A stretch of 64,000 bases of DNA from the NCBI RefSeq assembly GCF_006974105.1, contig NZ_CP036282.1, positions 1,488,001 through 1,552,000 on the forward strand. Reading direction: 5' to 3'. Positions within the stretch are counted from its first letter, which is position 1; every line of letters starts with the position of its first letter. Made by a program: the position numbers and the translations under genes. Positions 55,439 to 64,000 of this stretch are shown here, piece by piece. The notes beneath the pieces are model-generated. The model was not told the origin of the DNA, ran no database searches, and saw only the letters and a list, made by a program, of their open reading frames with translations. Source of the DNA: Rhodoferax aquaticus (GTDB taxonomy: Bacteria; Pseudomonadota; Gammaproteobacteria; Burkholderiales; Burkholderiaceae_C).

Positions 55439-56329
55439 TTAGTGGCGCAGAGGAAACTGTGGGGCCGTAAAGCGCGCCGCATCGTGGCTGTGTCGACCAA
55501 AGCTGAGATCGTCATGGGGAGCAAGGTCAGCTTGGCTTGGCGGTTTGGCCGAAGCAATAATTCCAAGTCGATCACCATGCACAAATGACTCTTGGGCAGG
55601 CATCAGACTTGCGGGTCGTGGAGTATGGGGCCGCTTTGCAGGTTCATGCACAGGAGCGTTGACCGCAAAAAGTTCGCTTGGCTGTGGCGCTGGCAAGAGT
55701 TTCGCCGCTGGCCGAATCCATTCCAAAATGGGCTCCCATTGCAATTGGTCCACGCTGCCTGCAAATCCTTTGACATCGAAAAGCGTCTGCCCGGTGTCCA
55801 AGCATTTCACATAGAGCTGGGTTTCTCGCAAAACCCCCACAAAGGGAACGTTGAGACCTTTGGCCCATTCCTGCAGGCTGTCGCCAGCCTTGGTGCGGGC
55901 ATCAATGCGCATGCCCACTACCCCGAGTCTGCAGCGCCCCGAGGCTACACGCGGTAACACAGACAGCTCTGCATGGCAGGCCTGCGCCGACTCGCGATCA
56001 AACATGGACTGGCAAACCGGCATGATGATGGCATCGGCAGACATGACCACTTTAGCCAATTCAAACCCGTGGATGCCACCCGGTGTATCGAGCACCACAT
56101 GGGTGACCCCCGTCGGTACCTTCAACACGTTTTTTTGGTCAATAGTCCAAGGCATGATGGGGGGAAGTTCAGGAGCGCGGCGCTTGAGCCACGCGCGCGT
56201 TGACTGTTGACGATCGACGTCCCCCAACATCACAGAGAGCCCATGGTGGGCCATCCACGCCGCTAAGTGGGTGGCTAGCGTGCTTTTGCCACTGCCACCT
56301 TTGCGATTAATGACTGCAATCACCGGCAT
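55439..56329 (-). CDS. Orphan ParA-family ATPase
   Basis: A 296-residue MinD/ParA-type ATPase. It has a deviant Walker A with signature lysine (NRKGGSGKST, residues 8-17) and VVLDTPGGIHG as the Walker B-like segment. The last 90 residues are Pro/Ala-rich and probably disordered. No parB or parS is adjacent, so it may position another cargo rather than the chromosome. It lies convergent with the SirB1 gene and 168 bp after purM. Confidence 0.88.
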   Translation of the reverse strand: MPVIAVINRKGGSGKSTLATHLAAWMAHHGLSVMLGDVDRQQSTRAWLKRRAPELPPIMPWTIDQKNVLKVPTGVTHVVLDTPGGIHGFELAKVVMSADAIIMPVCQSMFDRESAQACHAELSVLPRVASGRCRLGVVGMRIDARTKAGDSLQEWAKGLNVPFVGVLRETQLYVKCLDTGQTLFDVKGFAGSVDQLQWEPILEWIRPAAKLLPAPQPSELFAVNAPVHEPAKRPHTPRPASLMPAQESFVHGDRLGIIASAKPPSQADLAPHDDLSFGRHSHDAARFTAPQFPLRH

Positions 56330-56435
56330 ACAACGACTTCCGTAACAATTTGTGACGGAAGTTTGGGGCAGAAATGCCTGTTTGTCCAGAGAATACGGGC
56401 GCAGTCAGCTATTGAATTACTAGCAACTGAGGGGG

Positions 56436-56458
56436 AAAGACCTTTTTTATAGGTCTTT
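56436..56458 (-). terminator. Hairpin after purM
   Basis: AAAGACCT and AGGTCTTT form an 8-bp inverted repeat around a 7-base AT loop, 40 bp after the purM stop. The T-tract beyond the stem is short, so it is a weak candidate. Confidence 0.4.
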
Positions 56459-56497
56459 AGCTACGCAGCAAGCCGCAGAGCGGGGTGCCGTGTTGCC

Positions 56498-57547
56498 TTA
56501 GGTAACGATGACGGCCGCGCCCGCATCACGCGGCGCAATGGAGCCTATGACATAAACAGACTCGCCCAGCGCACGCAAAGTGTGGGCGCAGGCATCGGCT
56601 TCAGCGGCACCTATGACCACGACCATGCCAATGCCGTTATTGAACGTACGGTTCATCTCAATATCGTCAATGCCAGCAGTGGTTTGCAGCCACGCAAAAA
56701 GCTCAGTCTGAGGCCAGCTGCCCTTTGTGAGTTGGGCTGCCATGCCTTCAGGCAGCACGCGGGGGATGTTCTCAAGCAAGCCTCCCCCTGTAATGTGGGC
56801 CAGAGCCTTGATGGGGTGCGCCACCAAGGCCGCCAGCACGTTTTTGACGTAGAGCCGCGTCGGTTCCATGATGGCTTCTTTGAAAGGCTTTCCGTCCAAA
56901 GTATCGGGCGTTGAACCCGCCGCCTGCGCACGGTCAATGCACTTGCGGACTAAGCTAAACCCGTTCGAATGCACCCCATGGCTGGCCAAGCCCAACACCA
57001 CGTCACCTGCCTGTACATCTGCGCCTGTCAGAATTTTGGACTTTTCTACGGCACCCACCGCGAAGCCTGCCAAGTCGTATTCGCCAGCGGGATACATGCC
57101 TGGCATTTCTGCAGTTTCGCCACCGATCAAGGCGCAGCCTGACAGCTCGCAGCCCTTGGCGATGCCCCCTATTACCGCGGCTGCGGTATCTACATCCAGC
57201 TTGCCGCAAGCAAAATAGTCCAAGAAAAACAAAGGCTCGGCACCCTGCACCAGCACGTCGTTGACACTCATGGCCACGAGGTCTATGCCCACGGTGTCGT
57301 GCATATTCCACTCGAATGCCAACTTGAGCTTGGTACCCACGCCGTCGGTGCCACTGACGAGCACTGGCTCTTTGTAGCGCTTAGGTACTTCAAACAGGGC
57401 ACCAAAGCCGCCTATGCCAGCCAACACACCTTCGCGCATGGTCTTTTTGGCAAGCGGCTTGATTCGCTCAACCAGCGCATCACCAGCGTCAATGTCTACG
57501 CCAGCATCTTTGTAGGAAAGGGGGGTGGGGGCTGAGGTTTGGGTCAT
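56498..57547 (-). CDS. purM: Phosphoribosylformylglycinamidine cyclo-ligase
   Basis: A 349-residue AIR synthetase of purine synthesis (ATP-dependent ring closure to aminoimidazole ribotide). [18 protein letters not shown] and [13 protein letters not shown] are family signatures, and [11 protein letters not shown] ends the second domain. ATG 57547 is used; the longer frame adds 17 residues that overlap the divergent promoter. It is divergent from the AI-2E permease gene, as in related genomes. Confidence 0.96.
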   Translation of the reverse strand: MTQTSAPTPLSYKDAGVDIDAGDALVERIKPLAKKTMREGVLAGIGGFGALFEVPKRYKEPVLVSGTDGVGTKLKLAFEWNMHDTVGIDLVAMSVNDVLVQGAEPLFFLDYFACGKLDVDTAAAVIGGIAKGCELSGCALIGGETAEMPGMYPAGEYDLAGFAVGAVEKSKILTGADVQAGDVVLGLASHGVHSNGFSLVRKCIDRAQAAGSTPDTLDGKPFKEAIMEPTRLYVKNVLAALVAHPIKALAHITGGGLLENIPRVLPEGMAAQLTKGSWPQTELFAWLQTTAGIDDIEMNRTFNNGIGMVVVIGAAEADACAHTLRALGESVYVIGSIAPRDAGAAVIVT

Positions 57548-57628
57548 GTGAATTGGCTTGTGGCGCCTGCACCTGCAGAGCCCTATAGAATTTGCCAAGA
57601 TTTTAAAGGCTTACCCGCCCGTTTCTGT

Positions 57629-58711
57629 ATGCAATTTTCCCCAACCCAAAAAAGTATCGGTGCCTGGGCCCTGATTGCGGCGCTCGTCGCATCGGTGCTT
57701 TGGTTCTTGGCGCCTGTGCTGTCTCCCTTCGTGGTGGCTGCTGTGCTGGCGTACGCGTTGACACCTGTGGTGGACTGGTTGGATGACCTTGGCAAAGGTC
57801 GCATACCCCGGCTGCTGGCAGTTGTCGTGGTCGAGTGCGTGTTTATTCTGCTTTTGTTGGGCGTGCTGCTTTTGATTGGGCCGATTTTGGTGAAGGAGTT
57901 GCCTCTCATGCGCGAGCAACTGCCGGTGCTTTTAGATAGCCTCAATGAGACCATCAAGCCAGTGTTTGCCCAATGGGGCATTAAGTTTTCTTTAGATGTC
58001 GTGAACATCAAGGCTTTTGCCCTGAAGTACTTGACGGCCAACTTTGAAGATGCCTTCGCGTCTGTGGTGACCTCTGTGAAACTTGGGGGCAGTGTGGCCT
58101 TTGCTATTTTGGGTAACGCCATCCTGATTCCTGTGGTCCTGTTTTACCTGTTGATGGACTGGACGCGGTTTGTGGCGAAACTGCGTGCATTGGTGCCTCC
58201 CCGCATGCGAGCTGCCACCGACCTTTTCTTGGCAGAGGCTGACGATATCTTGGGCCAGTATTTGCGCGGCCAACTCTTGGTCATGGGGCTTTTGGCGCTT
58301 TACTACAGCGCGGGGCTGGCCATGTTTGGCCTTGATCTCGCGCTGCCTATTGGCGTGTTTACCGGCTTGGCGGTATTTGTGCCCTACCTAGGCTTTGGCT
58401 TGGGTTTGATTCTTGCTGTGTTTGCGGGCTTGCTGGAGTTCTCCGCCTCCAGTGGCGTGGGGTATGCGATGGTGATGGTGGCAGTGGTCTACGGATTTGG
58501 ACAGATTTTTGAGAGCTTTTTTCTGACCCCTCGCCTCGTGGGGGAGCGCATTGGTTTGCACCCGCTGGCGGTCATTTTTGCATTGATGGCGTTTGGGCAG
58601 GTGTTTGGATTTGTGGGTGTCTTGGTGGCCCTGCCCGCCAGTGCAGTGCTTTTAGTGGCCATACGGCGGGTCCAGGTAGGGTATCTGGCAAGTCGCTTGT
58701 ACCAAGGCTAA
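57629..58711 (+). CDS. AI-2E/PerM-family membrane transporter
   Basis: A 360-residue protein of the AI-2E transporter (PerM/UPF0118) family. It has a strongly hydrophobic N-terminus (LIAALVASVLWFLAPVLSPF), a central soluble loop around residues 95-215, and the C-terminal helices typical of the group (ESFFLTPRLVGERIGLHPLAVI). ATG 57629 is chosen over an earlier start. It precedes hda in many betaproteobacteria. The transported compound is unknown. Confidence 0.9.
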   Translation: MQFSPTQKSIGAWALIAALVASVLWFLAPVLSPFVVAAVLAYALTPVVDWLDDLGKGRIPRLLAVVVVECVFILLLLGVLLLIGPILVKELPLMREQLPVLLDSLNETIKPVFAQWGIKFSLDVVNIKAFALKYLTANFEDAFASVVTSVKLGGSVAFAILGNAILIPVVLFYLLMDWTRFVAKLRALVPPRMRAATDLFLAEADDILGQYLRGQLLVMGLLALYYSAGLAMFGLDLALPIGVFTGLAVFVPYLGFGLGLILAVFAGLLEFSASSGVGYAMVMVAVVYGFGQIFESFFLTPRLVGERIGLHPLAVIFALMAFGQVFGFVGVLVALPASAVLLVAIRRVQVGYLASRLYQG

Positions 58712-58747
58712 TGCAGTTCGCGAGACAGATGAAAAACACTAACTAGC

Positions 58748-59434
58748 ATGAAGCAAATTGCGTTGGATATTGGGCTTGCAACCGGCCCCACTTTGTCAAA
58801 TTTTTTTGCGGGCCCCAATGATGCCCCGCTCAAGCACCTAGAGCTGTGGGTCGGCGTGAAGGGCACCCCCCACAGCCGCTCACCCGTGCCTACCTACCTT
58901 TGGGGGCCGAGCGGCAGCGGGAAAACCCATTTACTTAAAGCTTTGCGGGAAGCGTTGCGTGAGCAAGGCGCGCGCGCGGGCTGGCTGGATGCTTCGGTAC
59001 TTGATGTACCTGACTACGACGAGACTTGGGCTGCTGTCTTTATGGACGATGTGCATTTGTACACCGCGGCGCAGCAGCAGGCTGCCTTCAACTGGTTTGT
59101 GAATGCGCAAACGCATTTGCGGCCGGTGGTGGCTGTAGGCGAGTTTGCACCCACGCAGTTGCTGCTGCGCGACGATTTGCGGACCCGTTTGGGCTGGGGG
59201 CATATTTTTGCGCTGCATCTACTGAGTGAACCAGAACGACGCGCGGTGCTGCGTAAAGCGGCGGATGCCCGTGGAGTTTTTTTGAGTGATGAGGTCATGG
59301 ACTTTATGCTGTCTCGCTTCAGCCGTGATTTGGGCAGTTTGATGGAACTGTTGGATCTGCTGGATGGATACGCATTGCAAACCAAGCGAGCCATCACGGT
59401 GCCACTGATCAAATCCATGATGGAGAACGCATGA
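58748..59434 (+). CDS. hda: DnaA regulatory inactivator Hda
   Basis: A 228-residue AAA+ protein that, with the sliding clamp, stimulates DnaA-ATP hydrolysis. MKQIALDIG at the N-terminus holds a degenerate clamp-binding motif. YLWGPSGSGKTHLL is Walker A (about residues 56-69). AVFMDDVHLY is Walker B. A short C-terminal segment completes the AAA+ lid (DLGSLMELLDLLDGYAL). It overlaps the next gene by 4 bp. The position after the AI-2E gene and before HAD and pcnB is conserved. Confidence 0.92.
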   Translation: MKQIALDIGLATGPTLSNFFAGPNDAPLKHLELWVGVKGTPHSRSPVPTYLWGPSGSGKTHLLKALREALREQGARAGWLDASVLDVPDYDETWAAVFMDDVHLYTAAQQQAAFNWFVNAQTHLRPVVAVGEFAPTQLLLRDDLRTRLGWGHIFALHLLSEPERRAVLRKAADARGVFLSDEVMDFMLSRFSRDLGSLMELLDLLDGYALQTKRAITVPLIKSMMENA

Positions 59435-60108
59435 GCTTGCCCCGCATTGCCTTGTTTGACTTGGACCACACTCTCATACCCATAGACTCAGATTTCGCTT
59501 GGGGCGAATTTACGATGGACTTGGGGTGGGTAGACGCTGTCGAGTTCAAACGACAAAACGACGCCTTCTATGCCCAATACGCAGATGGCAGCTTAGACCC
59601 ACACGTTTACGTGCGGTTTGCTACAGAGGCGATCAGGCGGCAGGGTGCTTCTAAATCTATAGCAGCTCGCGCCGATTTTATGAGCGCTGTCATGCATAAG
59701 GCGATTCGGCCCCAAGCCTTGGACTTGGTCCGTAAACACCAGGCCCAGGGTGATGCCGTGGTTTTGGTCACGGCGACCAACGAGTTTGTGACACGTCCTA
59801 TTGCGGATGCATTTGGGGTGCAGGAGCTATTGGCTGTGGAGCTTGCCCGTGACCCAGAGACCCAGTGGTACACCGGTGAAATCCAAGGGACACCCTCGTT
59901 TCGCGAAGGAAAAGTGACCCGCGTGACTCAATGGTTGCAGCAACGTGGTTTAGCGTGGGACCAAGTGCACACCACGTTTTATAGTGATTCTCACAACGAT
60001 CTGCCCATCATGGAGCGCTCGAATGTGGCGATAGCGACCAATCCTGACGCCAAACTACGCAAGGTGGCAGAAGCACGCGGATGGCGCATACTCGAGCTCT
60101 TTGCCTAA
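59431..60108 (+). CDS. HAD-IB family phosphatase
   Basis: A 225-residue HAD-superfamily hydrolase, subfamily IB. Motif I is ALFDLDHTLIPIDSD (nucleophile Asp10 and Asp12). Motif II is LVTATNEF, and YSDSHNDLPIMERS is the C-terminal acidic motif. Related proteins dephosphorylate serine phosphate or similar small molecules; substrate not determinable. ATG overlaps hda by 4 bp. Confidence 0.9.
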   Translation: MSLPRIALFDLDHTLIPIDSDFAWGEFTMDLGWVDAVEFKRQNDAFYAQYADGSLDPHVYVRFATEAIRRQGASKSIAARADFMSAVMHKAIRPQALDLVRKHQAQGDAVVLVTATNEFVTRPIADAFGVQELLAVELARDPETQWYTGEIQGTPSFREGKVTRVTQWLQQRGLAWDQVHTTFYSDSHNDLPIMERSNVAIATNPDAKLRKVAEARGWRILELFA

Positions 60109-60219
60109 ACTGGCTTGGGCTTTGCTTATGTCTTTTCCAGTTTCCCTGCAAACGGCGCAGCCTCAACGGTGGGCTCGCTGCAGTCGGCCTGGTGTCGACC
60201 GCGCTCAATTACAAAAAAC

Positions 60220-61863
60220 ATGATTAAAAACTTTATCGACAAGCTACTGGGCAAGGCACCATCGGGTGCTGCACGCAGCAAGAAGCCGCAATTCGGCAAA
60301 CGCGTTGACGTGGGTGTGGAGAGCCACGGGATCAACCCTGCTTTGGTGGACGAACGCGCCATTTCCGTGTTGCGTACGCTTCAGCAGGCTGGATTTGAGG
60401 CCTACATCGTGGGGGGCGCTGTGCGCGACTTGCTCTTGGGCTTGCAACCCAAAGACTTTGACGTGGCAACGAATGCCACGCCCGAGCAAGTCAAAGGATT
60501 GTTTCGTCGGGCGTTCATCATTGGACGGCGTTTCCGCATCGTTCACGTGGTGTATGGCCGGGGCCGTGAGCACGAGGTGATCGAAGTCTCTACCTTTCGG
60601 GCTTACCTAGACAATGCTGCGGCTGAACAAGTGGCAGGCAACGAGAAAACCAGCAAGAGCGAGCTGGCAGGCCTGAAACACGCGGTGGACAGCACGGGCC
60701 GGGTCTTGCGCGACAACGTGTGGGGCCCTCAAGAAGAGGACGCAGTGCGACGCGACTTCACCGTCAATGCCATGTATTACGACCCCCAAACCCAAATCGT
60801 GGTGGACTACCACGGTGGGTTGAAGGATGCCAAAAACCTCACCCTGCGCATGATTGGTGACCCTGCCACCCGCTACCGTGAAGACCCTGTGCGCATCATC
60901 CGCGCCGTGCGCTTCGCTGCGAAGCTGAGTGGGTTGGGCTTCAAGTTAGATACCAAAACGGCCGCGCCGCTCGTCAAGTCGCAAGCGCTTTTGGCAGATG
61001 TTCCCCAAAGTCGCTTGTTTGACGAAATGCTGAAGCTTCTGCAGACCGGACATGCCTTGGCTTCGATCGCAACCTTGAAGTCTTTAGGGATGGCCCGTGG
61101 CATCTACCCATTGTTGGACGTGGTGGTTGAGCGCGCAGAGCAAGATTTCGTGAGCTCCGCGTTGAAAGACACTGACCGCCGCGTGGCGGAGGGCAAGCCA
61201 GTTGCGGCTAGTTTCTTGCTAGCCTGCGTGTTGTGGGCGGATGTGCGCGACGGTTGGGCACGGCGTATTCAAGAGCGTCAGCATTCCCACCCCGCACTGC
61301 AAGATGCCATAGACGAAGTGTTCAACGCGCGCATTGGTGATGTTTCTGGGCGCGGTAAGTTGGCCGGTGACATGCGTGAAATATGGATGATGCAGCCACG
61401 TTTTGAAAAGCGGGTGGGCAGTGCGCCTTTTGGCTTGGTAGAGCAAGCGCGCTTCCGTGCCGCCTTTGATTTCATGCGCTTGCGCGCAGAAGCCGCAGAG
61501 GTGGAAGAGCAGTTGGCTGACTGGTGGCAAGAGTTCAGCGTGGGTGACGACAATCTGCGCCAAGACTTGGTAGACCAAGCCCGCGAAGAGCAGCAACAGC
61601 GCCAGCGTACACCGCGTGTCGCCCGGGCGCCAAAACCTACTACGCATGCAGGATCTGTATCAGTGAACGTGGCTGCTCCTCAACCTACGCGTGCAGTATC
61701 GGATACACATGAGGACCGTGCAGCACGAGTTTCCAGTGGGGGCAATGACGCAGAGGATGTTGCTGCCACGGGCGATGCACCTCGCAAGCGCCGTCGTCGT
61801 CGTCGCTCTGGTGCCGCTAAAGGTGGCGGCAGTGATGCGTCCGCGGGTGGCTCAGCGCAGTAG
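60220..61863 (+). CDS. pcnB: Poly(A) polymerase I
   Basis: A 547-residue polymerase that adds poly(A) tails to RNA and promotes decay. YIVGGAVRDLLLGLQPKDFDV (about residues 60-80) is the nucleotidyltransferase motif with the catalytic Asp pair. HEVIEVSTFR and EDAVRRDFTVNAMYYDP follow. A long low-complexity tail ends in a run of Arg residues (RKRRRRRR) and a Gly/Ser-rich stretch, probably an RNA-binding tail. ATG 60220 is chosen over an earlier frame start. Confidence 0.95.
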   Translation: MIKNFIDKLLGKAPSGAARSKKPQFGKRVDVGVESHGINPALVDERAISVLRTLQQAGFEAYIVGGAVRDLLLGLQPKDFDVATNATPEQVKGLFRRAFIIGRRFRIVHVVYGRGREHEVIEVSTFRAYLDNAAAEQVAGNEKTSKSELAGLKHAVDSTGRVLRDNVWGPQEEDAVRRDFTVNAMYYDPQTQIVVDYHGGLKDAKNLTLRMIGDPATRYREDPVRIIRAVRFAAKLSGLGFKLDTKTAAPLVKSQALLADVPQSRLFDEMLKLLQTGHALASIATLKSLGMARGIYPLLDVVVERAEQDFVSSALKDTDRRVAEGKPVAASFLLACVLWADVRDGWARRIQERQHSHPALQDAIDEVFNARIGDVSGRGKLAGDMREIWMMQPRFEKRVGSAPFGLVEQARFRAAFDFMRLRAEAAEVEEQLADWWQEFSVGDDNLRQDLVDQAREEQQQRQRTPRVARAPKPTTHAGSVSVNVAAPQPTRAVSDTHEDRAARVSSGGNDAEDVAATGDAPRKRRRRRRSGAAKGGGSDASAGGSAQ

Positions 61864-61871
61864 GGAGCCAG

Positions 61872-62342
61872 ATGCGCGACTGGGTCACGGCTTATATTGG
61901 TTTAGGCGCCAATTTAGGTAATCCCGCACACGCACTGCACAGTGCAGTGCAAGCCTTGGCGGCGAATCCCGGCATCGCCCAATGCCGAGCCTCTTCGCTG
62001 TACAGCAGTGCACCCATCGATTCCAGTGGGCCTGACTACACCAATGCTGTGCTCAAACTCCAAACTCGCTTGAGTGCGCCAGACTTGCTGGTCTGCCTGC
62101 AAACCATAGAGTTGCAAGCGGGACGTCTGAGGCCCTATCGCAATGCGCCTCGCACCTTGGACTTAGATTTGCTCTTGTACGGCGACGGGCAAGTGCATAG
62201 TCCAAGCTTGGTAGTGCCGCACCCTAGGATGTGGGAACGCGCCTTTGTTCTCGTTCCACTTGCTGAAGTGGGCGCACCATGCGTCGACGCACACATGCTG
62301 GCACGCGTAGCCTCGCAGCCTATCAGGCGCTTACCCCCATAG
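61872..62342 (+). CDS. folK: 2-amino-4-hydroxy-6-hydroxymethyldihydropteridine pyrophosphokinase
   Basis: A 156-residue HPPK of folate synthesis. YIGLGANLGNPAHAL is the N-terminal signature. RTLDLDLLLYG contains the metal-binding Asp pair. VPHPRMWERAFVLVPLAE follows with the catalytic Arg/His region. It starts eight bases after pcnB, so both share an operon. The panB gene that often follows in this group is replaced here by an MCP gene. Confidence 0.95.
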   Translation: MRDWVTAYIGLGANLGNPAHALHSAVQALAANPGIAQCRASSLYSSAPIDSSGPDYTNAVLKLQTRLSAPDLLVCLQTIELQAGRLRPYRNAPRTLDLDLLLYGDGQVHSPSLVVPHPRMWERAFVLVPLAEVGAPCVDAHMLARVASQPIRRLPP

Positions 62343-62468
62343 GCGGAGCTTACATATGGCTGAAGATATGGCAGCTTATCGTCAAAGCAAGGGTTTTCTC
62401 TAGCGCGGACCCTCCCATATTCAGACATTCTTGGCGGTCTTTAATAATTCGTTAACTGGGGTGCCGAT

Positions 62469-64000
62469 ATGGGCTTAGATCGTCTGAGAATGGCAACCAA
62501 ACTTTGGTCTGCTATGGCCGCAATGATTGTGGTGCTGGCGCTGATTGTGGCGTTTACGTCCACTGCATCGACGCGCTCACGGGCGCAGTTTGGCCAAGCT
62601 ACCAGCGATATGCTGCTACGCATCAAGGCTGCTAACCAGTGGGCTGCGCTCTCTGAAGTAAATGCTACACGCGCCTATGCTGTCGTGGTATCTACCGATC
62701 CCGGTGTGAGCACTGCGTTTAAAGAAGAAATTGCAACGACTAACGCTAAGACCGAGGACTTGCAAAAGTCTATCGAAGGGATGGGATTGTCTGAACGAGA
62801 TGTGGCGCAAATAGCCAAGATCGTCGAATTACGCAAAAAAATGCTGGACCTCACCGCCCAAGCGGCGCTTCTCAAAGTAACCAAGCCCACCGAACTGAAA
62901 GACTTTGTCGAGCAGCAGTATCGCCCCGCTAATGCGGCGGTGCATGCTGCATTCCAAGAGTTTGTTGCGATGCAGGACGCTGCCAACCAAGCGATGCAAG
63001 CCGACTACGAAAAACGAGGTCAAGGCTTGGTCTATAAGGCGGGTGGCGCCATTGGCTTGGTAATGGCCGGTATCTTGATTGGTGCTGGTTTTTTGATTCG
63101 GTCTATCAATCGCCCTTTGTTGCAGGCCAATGCGCTTGCGGCTCAGATTGCCCAGGGTGACTTGAGTGCCAATGTGGACGAATCACGTGCGGATGAGTTT
63201 GGCGACTTGATGCGCTCGTTGGCGGTGATGAATCGGTCGTTGGGGCGCATGGTGTCGGAGGTGCGAGGCAGCACAGACAGCATTGCCACTGCCAGCGCAG
63301 AAATTGCCAGTGGCAACAACGATTTGGCACAGCGCACAGAGCAGACCTCTAGTAATTTGCAGTCCACCGCCTCCAGCATGGATGCCCTGACATCCATGGT
63401 CCAAAGCAGTGCCAACAACGCCCGTCAAGCCAGCAGCTTGGCGGCCAGCGCCACCTCGGTTGCCCAGCGCGGGGGCTCAGTAGTCGGACAGGTGGTGCAA
63501 ACCATGCAAGCCATTGATGCAAGTAGCAAAAAGATTGCAGACATCATTGGCGTGATTGACGGTATTGCCTTTCAGACCAACATCTTGGCGCTGAACGCTG
63601 CTGTAGAAGCTGCACGTGCGGGAGAGCAAGGGCGCGGGTTTGCGGTGGTGGCCAGTGAAGTCCGCAGTCTTGCCCAACGAAGTGCTGATGCTGCTAGAGA
63701 GATTAAGCTACTCATTGCCAACTCCGTGGAAAAAGTGCAGTCGGGCACCCAACTGGTGACCGATGCAGGAGCCACGATGAACGATATTGTGGAGTCGGTG
63801 CAACGCGTGGCAGACGTAATCTCTGAGATCACCAAAGCGGCGGCTGAGCAAAGCGAAGGCATTGCCGGAGTGAATCAGTCGATAGGCAGTCTTGACCAAA
63901 TGACACAGCAAAACGCCGCCCTGGTAGAGGAAAGTGCCGCCGCAGCCGAAAGCTTGCGTGAACAAGCGAGCCGCATGAAGGAGGCTGTTGCGGTCTTCGT
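62469..64000 (+). CDS. Methyl-accepting chemotaxis protein, partial at the right end
   Basis: At least 510 residues; the gene continues beyond the window. The ATG at 62469 opens [21 protein letters not shown]1 lies near residues 12-31, a periplasmic four-helix-bundle-like sensor near 32-188, TM2 near 190-212, then HAMP ([20 protein letters not shown]). The cytoplasmic coiled coil reaches the highly conserved tip ([20 protein letters not shown], about residues 365-385). It matches Tar/Tsr-class transducers that report to CheA/CheW. Confidence 0.92.
   Translation, partial: MGLDRLRMATKLWSAMAAMIVVLALIVAFTSTASTRSRAQFGQATSDMLLRIKAANQWAALSEVNATRAYAVVVSTDPGVSTAFKEEIATTNAKTEDLQKSIEGMGLSERDVAQIAKIVELRKKMLDLTAQAALLKVTKPTELKDFVEQQYRPANAAVHAAFQEFVAMQDAANQAMQADYEKRGQGLVYKAGGAIGLVMAGILIGAGFLIRSINRPLLQANALAAQIAQGDLSANVDESRADEFGDLMRSLAVMNRSLGRMVSEVRGSTDSIATASAEIASGNNDLAQRTEQTSSNLQSTASSMDALTSMVQSSANNARQASSLAASATSVAQRGGSVVGQVVQTMQAIDASSKKIADIIGVIDGIAFQTNILALNAAVEAARAGEQGRGFAVVASEVRSLAQRSADAAREIKLLIANSVEKVQSGTQLVTDAGATMNDIVESVQRVADVISEITKAAAEQSEGIAGVNQSIGSLDQMTQQNAALVEESAAAAESLREQASRMKEAVAVF

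Noticed and set aside
1..64000. CRISPR arrays, rRNA or tRNA genes
   Set aside because: No regularly spaced short repeats, no rRNA-like conserved stretches and no tRNA cloverleaf were recognised by eye; a tRNA scan would settle the last point.

Overview
The window looks like a chromosomal segment of a betaproteobacterium in the order Burkholderiales, most likely family Comamonadaceae (Rhodoferax-like). The evidence is the roughly 60% GC coding sequence, the housekeeping blocks argF-argD-DUF3579-rpsT-murJ and purM/AI-2E permease-hda-HAD-pcnB-folK, and several copies of a short intergenic repeat resembling those I recall from Comamonadaceae genomes. No rRNA, tRNA or CRISPR array was seen. Gene calls rest on motif recognition and remembered family features; no database search was possible.

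Layout. 1-3000: the 3' end of an AarF/UbiB-type kinase gene, two small membrane proteins and an unknown membrane-anchored coiled-coil protein. 2982-14478: a sulfosugar locus. A GntR/UTRA regulator diverges from an SsuD-like flavin monooxygenase, an aldo/keto reductase and an FMN reductase. Facing these are a family-1 binding protein, two permeases, an ATPase and a GH31 glycosidase, with a Gfo/Idh/MocA protein upstream. The gene set matches the oxidative sulfoquinovose desulfurisation (sulfo-SMO) pathway. However, the GH31 lacks the sulfonate-binding residues of known sulfoquinovosidases, so the Gfo/Idh protein may supply that activity. A similar sequence motif lies before three of the transcription units. 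14728-17022: a quinone reductase-like gene and a divergent TetR gene with two perfect operators between them, then an acetyltransferase. 17495-23050: an orphan type VI secretion module of VgrG, VRR-NUC nuclease effector and DUF3396 immunity protein. It ends in a reading frame broken by an internally deleted IS30-type element.

23730-35914: a LacI regulator and metabolic and stress genes (FAD monooxygenase, threonine aldolase, ferredoxin, MBL hydrolase, MAPEG protein, YciI, glutaminase). A glycine-rich lipoprotein then diverges from a NarL-type two-component system, followed by a LysE exporter. 36002-45438: a soluble chemotaxis-type protein with five near-identical FixL-like PAS domains, stand-alone solute-binding proteins, a cupin/AraC pair, an alginate-lyase-like gene in an AT-richer patch, a NUDIX hydrolase and a branched-chain-type binding protein. 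45512-49309: kynurenine-pathway genes kynU-kynA with an AraC regulator and a LysE exporter. 49418-64000: arginine biosynthesis, ribosomal protein S20, MurJ, SirB1 family, an orphan ParA, purM, hda, pcnB, folK and a methyl-accepting chemotaxis protein that runs off the right end.

The most interesting parts are the sulfosugar locus with an atypical glycosidase pairing, the type VI effector-immunity module next to a decayed insertion sequence, and the multi-PAS receptor with repeat order A-B-B-A-B and conserved FixL haem-ligand positions.
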